Below are positions 15,641-22,461 of a DNA stretch of 22,461 nucleotides, in pieces (within the stretch, counting starts at the first letter, position 1; every line of letters begins with the position of its first letter). Under the pieces are notes generated by a model that was given only the letters and a program-made list of their open reading frames with translations, searched no databases and was not told the origin of the DNA. Source of the DNA: an uncultured Bacillaceae bacterium. GTDB lineage: Bacteria; Bacillota; Bacilli; Bacillales; Cytobacillaceae. The stretch spans positions 1-22,461 of the forward strand of contig CALKIU010000149.1 of assembly GCA_937995745.1 (NCBI GenBank), read 5' to 3'. The translations under genes and the position numbers were made by a program.

Positions 15641-16459
15641 ATGGCTGTTGAGTACGCAATGTTGCATGACATATCGAAATGTACGGGATGCAGGGCTTGC
15701 ATGGTTGCCTGCAAACAGTGGAAGGATTTGCCTGCCGATCCGACTCCGTTCGTGGGAGAGTTCCAATCCCATCCGGATCTGAGTCCGACAACGCTGAACC
15801 TCATCCGGATGACAGAAACGATCGACGAACAAGGAAACTTCCGCTGGGATTTCCTGAAATTCCAATGCATGCACTGCGGCGATCCCGCTTGTGCAAAAGC
15901 CTGTCCGGAAGAAGCTTTGATTAAAAAAGACAACGGCGTCGTTTCCTTTATCGAAGAAAATTGCGTAGGCTGCGGTTATTGCGCCCAAAACTGTCCTTTC
16001 GGCGTTCCGAAAATTGATAAAGAAAGAAACAAAAGCACGAAATGCAACCTCTGCGAAGACCGGATTGAACACGGAATGGTTCCGGCCTGCGCCAAAACTT
16101 GTACGGCAAATGCCATTCTTTGGGGTCCGAGAGAAGAAATGGTTGCCATTGCCAAGAAAAGAGTGGAAGAATTAAAGAAAAAATATCCCCATGCCCAGCT
16201 TTACGGCGTCGACAAATCGGACGGCGTCGGCGGCACAACGATGATGTACGTATTGACGGATAAACCGAGCGTTTTCGGGCTGCCTGACAATCCGAAAGTT
16301 CCGGTAAGCTTGACAATCTGGAAAGACATAGCGCAGCCGGGCGGAAAATTGCTGTTGGGTGCAACGACAATGGCTGTGATCGGCGCCCTCGTCTCCAACA
16401 CCATTTTAAACAGGGGCAAGAAAGAGGCGCAGGAAGAAGGGGGAAGCAATCATGAGTAA
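15641..16459 (+). CDS. fdhB: Formate dehydrogenase iron-sulfur subunit
   Basis: This 272-aa subunit carries electrons from the catalytic subunit to the cytochrome. Four ferredoxin-type cysteine groups bind 4Fe-4S clusters: C14/17/20/24, C76/79/84/88, C108/111/114/118 and C135/138/150/154. A single C-terminal helix (about 242-261, LLLGATTMAVIGALVSNTIL) anchors it in the membrane, as in FdnH. It has no signal of its own, so it presumably travels through Tat as a complex with FdhA, as in E. coli. ATG 15641 follows AAGGAGG by about ten bases; the frame upstream overlaps the desulfurase end and has no start support. It overlaps fdhC by eight bases. Confidence 0.92.
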   Translation: MAVEYAMLHDISKCTGCRACMVACKQWKDLPADPTPFVGEFQSHPDLSPTTLNLIRMTETIDEQGNFRWDFLKFQCMHCGDPACAKACPEEALIKKDNGVVSFIEENCVGCGYCAQNCPFGVPKIDKERNKSTKCNLCEDRIEHGMVPACAKTCTANAILWGPREEMVAIAKKRVEELKKKYPHAQLYGVDKSDGVGGTTMMYVLTDKPSVFGLPDNPKVPVSLTIWKDIAQPGGKLLLGATTMAVIGALVSNTILNRGKKEAQEEGGSNHE

Positions 16460-17108
16460 AAATGTTAAAACCGTAAAAAGATTTAACAAAGGTTTTATCA
16501 TTGCTCACTGGCTGAACGCTTTTTCCTTCTTCATGCTCTATGTGTCGGGGCTGCCGTTATATACAGACTGGTTCGATTGGCTGTATATTTTCTTCGGCGG
16601 ACCGGAAATGGCCAGACTCGTTCACCGGATCTCAGCCATCTGCTTTTTGCTGCCCATTCCGATTATGATCATTTTCGACTTTGCCGGCTTTAAAAACTGG
16701 ATGAAAAACCTGTTCTCATGGAAAAAACATGACTTCGAATTTTTCAAAGAATTCCCGAAAGAATTCTTCGGCAGAAAATCGAACATGCCGAAACAAGATT
16801 TCTTCAATGCCGGCGAAAAGTTGAACTCATGGCTCACGATTATTTGCGGAATCCTCTTGATCGGTTCCGGATTCATCATGTGGATGCCGCACGCATTTCC
16901 GAAATTTCTTGTCACATGGGCCTATCCGATGCACAACGTCGGCTTTGGATTGGCGGCGGCGGTTGTTGTCGGCCATATCTTCCTGAGCGTCTATTTATAC
17001 AGGGAGTCTTTGCGGGGAATTACAGATGGCGACGTGTCAATCGAATATGCCAAAGATCATCATGGCCGCTGGTACGACGAGTTAAAAGCACAAGGAAAAG
17101 TGGATTAA
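16452..17108 (+). CDS. fdhC: Formate dehydrogenase cytochrome b subunit
   Basis: This 218-aa membrane protein has four helices (around residues 15-37, 56-77, 127-146 and 163-183) and passes electrons from the iron-sulfur subunit to the quinone pool. Candidate haem-ligating histidines are His19, His58, His161 and His175. The loop FNAGEKLNSW (118-127 region) is a characteristic gamma-subunit motif. ATG 16452 lies inside the end of fdhB, with GAAGGGGGAAGC as the ribosome binding site. It is the last gene of the operon; a 13-bp terminator hairpin starts 15 bases after the stop. Confidence 0.92.
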   Translation: MSKNVKTVKRFNKGFIIAHWLNAFSFFMLYVSGLPLYTDWFDWLYIFFGGPEMARLVHRISAICFLLPIPIMIIFDFAGFKNWMKNLFSWKKHDFEFFKEFPKEFFGRKSNMPKQDFFNAGEKLNSWLTIICGILLIGSGFIMWMPHAFPKFLVTWAYPMHNVGFGLAAAVVVGHIFLSVYLYRESLRGITDGDVSIEYAKDHHGRWYDELKAQGKVD

Positions 17109-17122
17109 AAATCGGCCAATCG

Positions 17123-17160
17123 GGACATCCGGGCACCGTTTTGCCCGGATGTCCTTTTTT
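17123..17160 (+). terminator. Rho-independent terminator of the fdh operon
   Basis: A perfect 13-bp stem GGACATCCGGGCA / TGCCCGGATGTCC with the loop CCGTTT is followed by six T. This is a textbook strong terminator. Confidence 0.93.
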
Positions 17161-17290
17161 GGCGCAAAGTGTTCCGCAAAAGACAAACAAAAATCCCCCA
17201 AAGCCCCGTCTGAAGCTTGGAGGATATTGTTCAACGGCGAAAACCCACAAATTCCGGGGAAGATGCCGGAAAGGTTCCCGCCGGAAACCA

Positions 17291-17677
17291 TTACTCGCCC
17301 GCGTTTTCTTTCTTTTTCAAATGGCTCAACAGATTCCCCAAATGCTCCTCAAACAATTGATCGACCGATTGCTGCGCTTCCCGTTGAAACTGTTTGTACC
17401 GCGCCAGCAATTCTTTCCCGGCCGGGGTCAAAACGGTCCCCTTTTTCCGGTTTCCCTGCTGCCTTTCCACTAACTGAAGCTGCAGCCGTTCTTCGGTGGC
17501 CGTCACTTTCCCCCATGCCGCCCGGTAAGACATTCCCAACATGTCAGCCGCCTTGCTGATGGAGCCGGTTTTTTCAATCGCCTCAAAAAGCCGGATGCGG
17601 CCGAGACCAAAAACCACCTCGTCCCGCAATTCTATCCAAATTTTTGATTTAACTTTTAAAATCGGTTTTTCTTCCAT
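17291..17677 (-). CDS. ModE-like winged-helix regulator (N-terminal domain only)
   Basis: This 128-aa protein contains one LysR/ModE-type winged helix-turn-helix: RIRLFEAIEKTGSISKAADML followed by GMSYRAAWGKV and a wing, ERQQGNRKKGTVLTPAGKELL. The GSISKAA...MSYRAAW signature is characteristic of ModE N-terminal domains. The C-terminal molybdate-binding (TOBE) domains of full ModE (about 260 aa) are absent, so any metal sensing would need a partner or another signal. ATG 17677 follows CAGGAG. It lies tail-to-tail with the formate dehydrogenase operon. A role in controlling modAB or fdh is inferred from family and location. Confidence 0.85.
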   Translation of the reverse strand: MEEKPILKVKSKIWIELRDEVVFGLGRIRLFEAIEKTGSISKAADMLGMSYRAAWGKVTATEERLQLQLVERQQGNRKKGTVLTPAGKELLARYKQFQREAQQSVDQLFEEHLGNLLSHLKKKENAGE

Positions 17678-17980
17678 TGTGCAAAACTCCTGAAAATATG
17701 ATTTCTATGAAGCAGAATCTGTCCGTGTCCGCTCGTACGCCGCATGCTTCCGCTAGTTTTTCCGTACCGTCCGCTTTATTGGCAAAAGGGGCCACACGGC
17801 CGAAGCATCTGCTTTAGAACCAGGGGAATCCGAACGTAGATATACAATCATATCTCAGTATAACATTCCTTCCATTGGATTTTAAGGATTAAGTTTTCCG
17901 GCCCCATTGCCCGGGTTGGAAAGGCGTTCCCGGCCGGAAAAAGGCCCTGCTTTTTTGATGAAACGTTCGCAGCCAACTTT
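17678..17980. other. Intergenic, no gene seen
   Basis: No ORF, terminator with a T-run or clear promoter was found. The only structure is a 10-bp inverted repeat TTTTCCGGCC / GGCCGGAAAA (17894-17903 and 17932-17941) with a 28-base loop. Confidence 0.4.
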
Positions 17981-18382
17981 TTAATCGCTGAAAATAATAT
18001 AGGAAGTCATGCTTTTGATTTTTGCCTTTTTCCCGAAACCGGAGAATTGAAACACATGACAAAATGCGGCGCTTCTTTCATCAGAATAAAAGCACCGTCC
18101 GTTTACCGAGCCGGCATTTCCGTGGGTGATGATATTCTCGATGGACAACCGGCCTATTTTTTGAAAAACTGCGTTTTGCAAAGCCTGTGCGAACTCTTCC
18201 TTCCCTTGGATTTTTTTGCCGCCGGCGATTTCCCAGACGACATCCTCTTTCACCCATTCGGTACAAAATTCGATGTCGTTTTTGGCCAGCGCGACGATAA
18301 ACTCTCGAAGGAATTTCTTTTTTGGGGAATTTCCGCAGTCTTCTGGGCATTCTACCTCGAGTTGTTTCGGATGTGGACTCAT
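17981..18382 (-). CDS. SnoaL/NTF2-like family protein
   Basis: This 133-aa protein has the NTF2-like layout: an N-terminal helix (KFLREFIVALAKNDIEFCTEWV), then VKEDVVWEIAGGKKIQGKEEFA, a second helix, and beta strands ending with KIKSMTSYIIFSD. The members closest in character are small Bacillus NTF2-fold proteins beginning PKQLEVECPEDCGNSPK. No catalytic residues can be assigned; NTF2-like folds serve as isomerases, lyases or binding proteins. ATG 18382 is preceded by GAGGAGG at five to six bases. It is monocistronic and divergent from the LysR regulator about 200 bases away, which makes it one possible target of that regulator. Confidence 0.8.
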   Translation of the reverse strand: MSPHPKQLEVECPEDCGNSPKKKFLREFIVALAKNDIEFCTEWVKEDVVWEIAGGKKIQGKEEFAQALQNAVFQKIGRLSIENIITHGNAGSVNGRCFYSDERSAAFCHVFQFSGFGKKAKIKSMTSYIIFSD

Positions 18383-18545
18383 TTTTTCCTCCTCTTTCGT
18401 TGTTTAAATGTTTGGTACTTGGTTTTCTGTTGAACCGTTTGGATGAAAGGGGGCCTGTCCAATCCCCTTTGGGGAATCCCCGCTCCGCCGCCCGTTGCGT
18501 GGGCGTTCCCGGCCATTCATATTAATTCCTCTGTTTTCGCACTTG

Positions 18546-18554
18546 TGCTATAAT
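18546..18554 (+). promoter_or_regulatory. Extended -10 promoter of the LysR gene
   Basis: TGCTATAAT (TGn plus a perfect TATAAT) lies 31 bases before the LysR start codon. The -35 region is poor, as expected for an extended -10 promoter. Confidence 0.6.
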
Positions 18555-18584
18555 ATTACAAAATTCGAAAAACGAGGTTTTCCC

Positions 18585-19538
18585 ATGGAATTACGACAGC
18601 TTGAATATTTTTTGGTGTTGTGCAAAGAACTCCATTTTACAAAAGCCGCCGAGAAATTGAATATCTCCCAGCCGACATTGAGCCACCAAATTAAAGTGCT
18701 GGAAAATGAACTCGGCATTCCTTTATTCGACCGCTTGGGCAAAAAGATTGCCATCACGGAGGCCGGCAAAATTTTATATGATCAAACCGTCCGGATTTTC
18801 CGCTCCATCGAAAACGCCAAAAACCAAATCAGCGAACTGAAAGAGCTGAAAACCGGTAATCTGGTCGTCGGAACCGTGCCGGTTGAATTAACAGAGATGA
18901 TTTCCGGATACTTGTTGGATTATTACCGAAAATACCCCGGAATACACGTCTGCATCAAAAGTTCGGAAGATTTGCTGAATTTGCTCAGAGAAAATAAAAT
19001 CGATTTTGCCGTTTCTTATAAAAAAGAAGATTTGGATTATGAAGAAGAGCAGCTTGAAGTCATTCCCCTTTTCAAAGAAGATTTGCTCGTTGTTGCCCAT
19101 AAAGATCACCCGTTGTCCGCTTTCGAAAGCATCCCGTTTGAAGAAGTTTTAAAACACGAACTGATTCTGTTTCCGAAAAACTATCAATGCAAAAAATTGA
19201 TTGACAGCGCCGCCCGGAAAAGAAACCTCCACGTCAAAACAAAGATAGAAACGGCCAGCGTGCAAACGATCTTCCAACTGGTCGAAGAAAATATCGGGGC
19301 CACCATTCTTTCCAAATCCGTGTGCAGTTCTTATCAATCCCCTGTCCTTTGCAACCGCCCCATCAGCGACCCGCCCCTGACACGGGAAATTGTCCTTCTG
19401 TACCGGAAAAACAAATTTATCAGTTTTGCCGCCAAAGCTTTCATACAATTGATGAAAGAAAAACTGGCGGAATCAGGGCTGTTGACTTCCGAACAAAGCC
19501 TGCAGATGATTGACAGTTTAATAGAAAAACAACAATAA
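18585..19538 (+). CDS. LysR-family transcriptional regulator
   Basis: This 317-aa regulator has an N-terminal winged helix (MELRQLEYFLVLCKELHFTK, AAEKLNISQPTLSHQIKVLE, then GIPLFDRLGKKIAITEAG; residues 1-65). A linker helix and a LysR substrate-binding domain follow (about 90-300, starting GNLVVGTVPVEL). The effector is not deducible; the domain resembles the CynR/CysL/AlsR-like group in length and layout. ATG 18585 is chosen because the family always begins MELRQL and GAGG precedes it; a longer frame from 18495 is unsupported. Its transcript converges on the CoA-transferase gene and both share the terminator at 19541-19590. The divergent SnoaL-like gene is the nearest candidate target. Confidence 0.9.
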   Translation: MELRQLEYFLVLCKELHFTKAAEKLNISQPTLSHQIKVLENELGIPLFDRLGKKIAITEAGKILYDQTVRIFRSIENAKNQISELKELKTGNLVVGTVPVELTEMISGYLLDYYRKYPGIHVCIKSSEDLLNLLRENKIDFAVSYKKEDLDYEEEQLEVIPLFKEDLLVVAHKDHPLSAFESIPFEEVLKHELILFPKNYQCKKLIDSAARKRNLHVKTKIETASVQTIFQLVEENIGATILSKSVCSSYQSPVLCNRPISDPPLTREIVLLYRKNKFISFAAKAFIQLMKEKLAESGLLTSEQSLQMIDSLIEKQQ

Positions 19539-19540
19539 AA

Positions 19541-19590
19541 AATCCACGAAAACGGAGCGAATCTCCCTCCGGATTCGTGGATTTCTTTTA
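19541..19590. terminator. Bidirectional terminator, LysR gene / CoA-transferase
   Basis: The stem AATCCACGAA (19541-19550) / TTCGTGGATT (19574-19583) carries an A-run before it and a T-rich tract after it. It can therefore end transcripts from both converging genes. Confidence 0.85.
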
Positions 19591-19600
19591 TTTTGCGAGA

Positions 19601-21121
19601 TTATTGGGTGACTTGTACCTTTTTCATGGACTTCGTCTCATTGTAACGAATATGCCAGGAGTAGGCCTCTTCCAAAATATGCGGCGTGTGGGCGTTGCCG
19701 GTTTTCTCCACCGCTCTGTTGTAGTAATCCCACAACATATCGCGATAATCAGGATGCGCACAGTTATTGATGATGAGCGCCACACGCTCTTTCGGCGCCA
19801 AACCGCGCAAATCGGCCACACCGAACTCTGTCACAATGACGTCCACGTCATGCTCCGTGTGATCCACATGAGATACCATCGGAACAATACTGGAGATGTC
19901 GCCGCCTTTTGCAGTCGACTTCGTTACGAAAATGCCGAGACGGGCATTGCGCGCGAAGTCACCGGAACCGCCGATTCCGTTCATCATTCTCGTACCGGAA
20001 ACATGCGTGGAGTTGACATTGCCGTAAATATCCACTTCCAGGGCCGTATTAATACAGATCATGCCCAAACGGCGGATGACTTCCGGATGGTTGGAAATTT
20101 CTTGCGGACGCAAAACCAAGCGGTCTTTGTATTTATCAATATTGGGGAACACCCTCTTGCCGCATTCTTCGGACAATGTAATCGACGTAGCGGAAGCAAA
20201 TTTCGCTTTGCCCGCATCCAACAATTCAAATACGGCATCCTGTAAAACTTCTGAATAGATTTCCAAGTCTTCGAATTCTGAATTCAGGAAACCGTTTAGG
20301 ACGGCATTTGCCACAGAACCGATGCCGGCTTGGAGCGGAGCCAAAGTTTTCGGCAGACGTCCCGCTTTTACTTCTTCCCGCAAGAAATTCAACAGATGTT
20401 CCGCCATAATGGCTGTTTCTTCGTCGGGCTGTACAATGGTGGACGGTGCATCCATTGTATCGGAAATGACGATGCCGCGAACCTTTTCAATATCGAGCGG
20501 AATTCCTTTCGTTCCGATCCGGTCGGATGCTTTGAAAATCGGAATGTAGCTTCTTTTTCCTTGCTCTTCAGGAACATATATATCGTGGATTCCTTCAAAT
20601 GCATCAGAATAGGCAATATTTAACTCGATAATGATTTCTTTGGCGTGTTGCATAATAATGGGAGAGTTTCCTACTGAGGTTGTCGGAATGAGCATGCCGT
20701 CTTCCGTGATAGCAACAGCTTCAATAATGGCAAAATCGAAAGGCCCGATAATGCCTTGGCGGATCGATTCCGCATTATGGGAAAGATGGGCGTCCATAAA
20801 GGTCACTTCGCCGCTGTTGATCATCCCCCGAATGACCGGATCCGCTTGGAACGGTGCGCGCTTGCGAATAATTCCCGCTTCCGCCATATAACGATCCACC
20901 TCGGGACCAAGGGAAGCGCCGGTAAATACGTCAACCTTGAAGTTTTCCGTTTTCGCTTTTTCCACAAGGGCCTTCGGAACAACTTTCGCATCCCCTGCTC
21001 TTGTAAAACCGCTCATTCCCAACAGCATGCCGTCTTTAATCCAAGAGGCCGCTTCTTGCGCAGATACAATCTTCTCTTTCAGAGCGGCATGACGGATTCT
21101 TTCTTTCGCCACTTGCATCAT
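19601..21121 (-). CDS. Acetyl-CoA hydrolase / succinyl-CoA:acetate CoA-transferase family
   Basis: This 506-aa cytosolic enzyme moves CoA between acyl groups such as succinyl-CoA and acetate. The length equals that of characterised succinyl-CoA:acetate transferases (about 505 aa). Visible motifs are GMSGFTRAGDAKVVPKAL (35-52), AGIGSVANAVLNGFL (265-279), and YSEVLQD with Glu291 as the probable catalytic glutamate that forms the glutamyl-CoA intermediate. Late motifs are GMICINTALEVDIYGNVNST and GIGGSGDFARNA. The start is ATG 21121 (MMQVAKERIR), with AAGGGGG nine bases before it; a frame extending to 21250 is rejected because it runs through the palindrome and lacks a site. Whether hydrolase or transferase activity dominates cannot be told from sequence. 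Confidence 0.92.
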   Translation of the reverse strand: MMQVAKERIRHAALKEKIVSAQEAASWIKDGMLLGMSGFTRAGDAKVVPKALVEKAKTENFKVDVFTGASLGPEVDRYMAEAGIIRKRAPFQADPVIRGMINSGEVTFMDAHLSHNAESIRQGIIGPFDFAIIEAVAITEDGMLIPTTSVGNSPIIMQHAKEIIIELNIAYSDAFEGIHDIYVPEEQGKRSYIPIFKASDRIGTKGIPLDIEKVRGIVISDTMDAPSTIVQPDEETAIMAEHLLNFLREEVKAGRLPKTLAPLQAGIGSVANAVLNGFLNSEFEDLEIYSEVLQDAVFELLDAGKAKFASATSITLSEECGKRVFPNIDKYKDRLVLRPQEISNHPEVIRRLGMICINTALEVDIYGNVNSTHVSGTRMMNGIGGSGDFARNARLGIFVTKSTAKGGDISSIVPMVSHVDHTEHDVDVIVTEFGVADLRGLAPKERVALIINNCAHPDYRDMLWDYYNRAVEKTGNAHTPHILEEAYSWHIRYNETKSMKKVQVTQ

Positions 21122-21183
21122 GTATAAAATCCCCCTTGTTCGTAATTTTTTAAAACATTTGCCGGACTGGAGGGCAATTCTAT

Positions 21184-21202
21184 GTACAAAACCAATTTGT
21201 AC
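21184..21202. promoter_or_regulatory. Palindrome upstream of the CoA-transferase
   Basis: GTACAAA-ACCAA-TTTGTAC is a perfect 7-bp inverted repeat with a 5-base spacer, 62-81 bases before the CoA-transferase start codon. The size and symmetry suit a dimeric repressor (TetR or GntR type), but I recognise no specific consensus. Confidence 0.45.
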
Positions 21203-21218
21203 CGAACGAATCTGTTCT

Positions 21219-21377
21219 TTAGTCCCCTTGAATAAATCCCCTTTGAACACTGCCCGCGCTCACCCTCGGAGCAGGGCGGTTATCCTTCTTACTCCCATCC
21301 AAAATCTGTTCTGCCAATTTTTCCTGCTTCATATCTATTAATTTCTCTTCCACCGGCAAATATTGTCTTTTAGCCAT
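21219..21377 (-). CDS. Small hypothetical protein (52 aa)
   Basis: A previously easy-to-miss short frame begins MAKRQYLPVEEKLIDMKQEK and ends RVSAGSVQRGFIQGD. It is charged, with a predicted N-terminal amphipathic helix and a Pro/Gly/Ser-rich tail, and has no signal or membrane segment. TGAGGGTG directly before ATG 21377 can act as a close ribosome binding site, and a good sigma-A-like promoter ends about 30 bases upstream. It lies 97 bases before the CoA-transferase on the same strand and may be co-transcribed with it. No family was recognised, so it may also be a leader without a function as a protein. Confidence 0.45.
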   Translation of the reverse strand: MAKRQYLPVEEKLIDMKQEKLAEQILDGSKKDNRPAPRVSAGSVQRGFIQGD

Positions 21378-21406
21378 CACCCTCAGCCCGGCAATTGTTA
21401 CAAAAT

Positions 21407-21436
21407 ATTATAAAAAATCTCTTATTTCTAAATCAA
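21407..21436 (-). promoter_or_regulatory. Sigma-A-like promoter
   Basis: On the minus strand TTGATT (21431-21436) and a perfect TATAAT (21407-21412) are 18 bases apart. Transcription would start near 21400, about 23 bases before the 52-aa ORF, and could continue into the CoA-transferase gene. Confidence 0.6.
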
Positions 21437-21520
21437 TGTAATTTTTTCTATAATAACAATAGGTTTTTTCTATCTTTTTCCATAATTCTCCCAATTTTAA
21501 AACGAATTGGATCAAACAAA

Positions 21521-21534
21521 CGTTTAATTAAACG
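21521..21534. promoter_or_regulatory. Perfect 14-bp palindrome
   Basis: CGTTTAATTAAACG is fully self-complementary. It lies about 85 bases upstream of the minus-strand promoter at 21407-21436 and about 50 bases before the plus-strand small ORF, so it could be an operator for either. No regulator family was assigned. Confidence 0.4.
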
Positions 21535-21583
21535 AAAATTCCGGTCAAAAAATGGAAAATATATTGGGAAACAAGGAGGGATT

Positions 21584-21805
21584 TTGCAAAAATTTAACCG
21601 TTCGCAAGATGGAGGCCCACAAAAAAGAGGCCAGGCGGATAATAGATTGGGAGAACGGATTGCACATCCGAAAAACTTTCAAAGGGAAAATCAAAGCCGT
21701 GGCAAATTGGAATCCACGTTTTTGGTGACGATTTTGGCCCGAACGGAAGTAAGTCGTCCGAAAAAGGCCGCCAAAAAAGCAAATAAGACTCGCCGTTTCT
21801 ATTAA
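21584..21805 (+). CDS. Small basic hypothetical protein (73 aa)
   Basis: A strong AAGGAGGG is followed by a TTG start, although the spacing of three to four bases is short. The product is very basic and hydrophilic, running from QKFNRSQDGGPQKRGQADNR to a C-terminus RPKKAAKKANKTRRFY. It has no signal peptide or membrane segment and could bind nucleic acid or be a spore-type small protein. No family was recognised. Its stop codon overlaps the stop codon of the convergent flavodoxin gene. The open frame extends further upstream without a start site, so translation is uncertain. Confidence 0.4.
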   Translation: MQKFNRSQDGGPQKRGQADNRLGERIAHPKNFQRENQSRGKLESTFLVTILARTEVSRPKKAAKKANKTRRFY

Positions 21806-22263
21806 AAGACCCCTGAACTTTCCAGCTGCTCAACAAACTTGCGGCCAAACTCCTTGCATTTTTCAACTTCATCATCAGTGGGGCTCACTTCCACTTTCAA
21901 CCCTTCCATTACAATCTCAGCGCCCCGCTCTTCCAGTTTTTCTATTAAAATGTCGACGGCGGCGCAAAAGTGATCATAGCTCGCGTCCCCGGAACCGAAG
22001 ACAATTGCTTTCTTTCCGGTTAAATCCATTTCATCCATTTCTTCATAGATATCGAGGAATTCGTCAGGCAGCGCTCCGTCGCCCCATGTGTAGGAACCGA
22101 GGATGATACCTTCATATTGTTCCAGTATGGAAGCAGACGGAATTTCCATAATGTCTTTTACATCCGCCTCCTTGCCGGTCTCCCTTATCCCCTCGGCAAC
22201 GGCATTTGCCATTTCCTCCGTGTTCCCGGTCATTGAACAATAAACCATGATGATCTTTGACAT
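21802..22263 (-). CDS. Short-chain flavodoxin
   Basis: This 153-aa FMN protein replaces ferredoxin as a low-potential electron carrier. The phosphate loop SMTGNT (residues 10-15), the 50s loop with aromatic GSYTWGDG, and the 90s loop FGSGDASYDHFC are intact. The length fits short-chain flavodoxins such as B. subtilis YkuN/YkuP. ATG 22263 follows AAGGGGA at about nine bases. The promoter is overlapped downstream by a Fur box, so the gene should be induced by iron starvation, as the B. subtilis ykuNOP operon is. It is monocistronic here. Confidence 0.93.
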   Translation of the reverse strand: MSKIIMVYCSMTGNTEEMANAVAEGIRETGKEADVKDIMEIPSASILEQYEGIILGSYTWGDGALPDEFLDIYEEMDEMDLTGKKAIVFGSGDASYDHFCAAVDILIEKLEERGAEIVMEGLKVEVSPTDDEVEKCKEFGRKFVEQLESSGVF

Positions 22264-22318
22264 TGCTGCATTTCCCCTTTTGTGTTTGCAACTGTTTTGA
22301 AACTAGCAGATTATGATT

Positions 22319-22366
22319 GATAACGATTCTCATTATCAATTATATCACCACCAAAAATAAACGCAA
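22319..22366 (-). promoter_or_regulatory. Flavodoxin promoter with Fur box
   Basis: On the minus strand TTGCGT (22361-22366), a 16-base spacer and TATAAT (22339-22344) form the promoter. Directly downstream, GATAACGATTCTCATTATC (22319-22337, plus-strand reading) matches the 19-bp Fur consensus GATAATGATAATCATTATC at 16 positions. Fur bound there would block transcription start. Confidence 0.85.
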
Positions 22367-22371
22367 GAAGA

Positions 22372-22461
22372 GCGGTGGGACGAGGGGAGCGGTGGGACGA
22401 GGGGACAGGTTAAATGTCCCGTTTTCGGAAAAGTTTGACCAATGGGACACGGTGCCTGTCC
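22372..22461 (-). repeat. Dispersed GGGACA hairpin repeats, copies F and G
   Basis: GCGGTGGGACGAGGGG-type fragments are followed by the core GGGACA-GGTTAAA-TGTCCC (22402-22420), in the same orientation as copy D. A second core, GGGACA-CGGTGCC-TGTCC (22444-22461), is cut by the end of the window. Confidence 0.7.

Noticed and set aside
19577..20245. 222-aa plus-strand ORF opposite the CoA-transferase
   Set aside because: It is an antisense shadow; the minus-strand gene is complete, of family length and has all its motifs.

Overview
The window looks like a chromosomal piece of a Gram-positive Bacillaceae (Bacillales) genome. Strong AGGAGG-type ribosome binding sites, a ModA lipoprotein with a Gram-positive lipobox, a LytTR/DUF3021/ABC cluster, a Fur-box flavodoxin and TTG starts all fit this. 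I cannot name the species. No rRNA, tRNA, CRISPR array or complete insertion sequence was found.

The centrepiece (about 9.8-17.2 kb) is a membrane-bound, outward-facing formate dehydrogenase operon of the FDH-N/O type: fdhA (Tat signal, Fe4S4, molybdopterin), fdhE (maturation factor), a class V aminotransferase of the cysteine desulfurase/selenocysteine lyase type, fdhB (four 4Fe-4S clusters, membrane anchor) and fdhC (cytochrome b). The fdhA frame is interrupted by a TGA at 11134-11136 at exactly the position where FdnG-type enzymes carry selenocysteine. It is followed by a SECIS-like hairpin with the E. coli-type spacing and the key U17, G23 and U24 bases. I therefore annotate one selenoprotein gene, not two ORFs. 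The desulfurase may supply sulfur (FdhD route) or selenium. Upstream lies an AT-rich leader of several hundred bases with two perfect inverted repeats and a roughly 40-bp tandem repeat containing three copies of a 20-bp box. A strong terminator closes the operon.

Molybdenum handling flanks the operon: modA-modB (3.4-4.9 kb, no modC) and a stand-alone ModE-like winged-helix regulator (17.3-17.7 kb, convergent). Other genes: DUF4256 (0.5-1.1 kb, minus); an FAD-dependent oxidoreductase (1.8-2.9 kb) whose dinucleotide motif lacks its second glycine; a minus-strand operon of ABC ATPase, ABC-2 permease, LytTR regulator and DUF3021 membrane protein (8.2-5.6 kb); a decayed FrnE/DsbA-like gene (8.5-9.0 kb); DUF523 (9.0-9.5 kb); a SnoaL/NTF2-like protein; a LysR regulator; an acetyl-CoA hydrolase/succinyl-CoA:acetate CoA-transferase (19.6-21.1 kb); two candidate small genes; and a short-chain flavodoxin behind a promoter overlapped by a Fur box (22.3 kb).

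The intergenic DNA is unusually structured. A dispersed hairpin family (core GGGACA-N7-TGTCCC) occurs at least seven times. A six-copy ATTGGCGA array has a 20-21 bp period. An orphan MhqR-like operator lies at the left edge, and several perfect palindromes sit in front of the CoA-transferase and neighbouring small ORFs.
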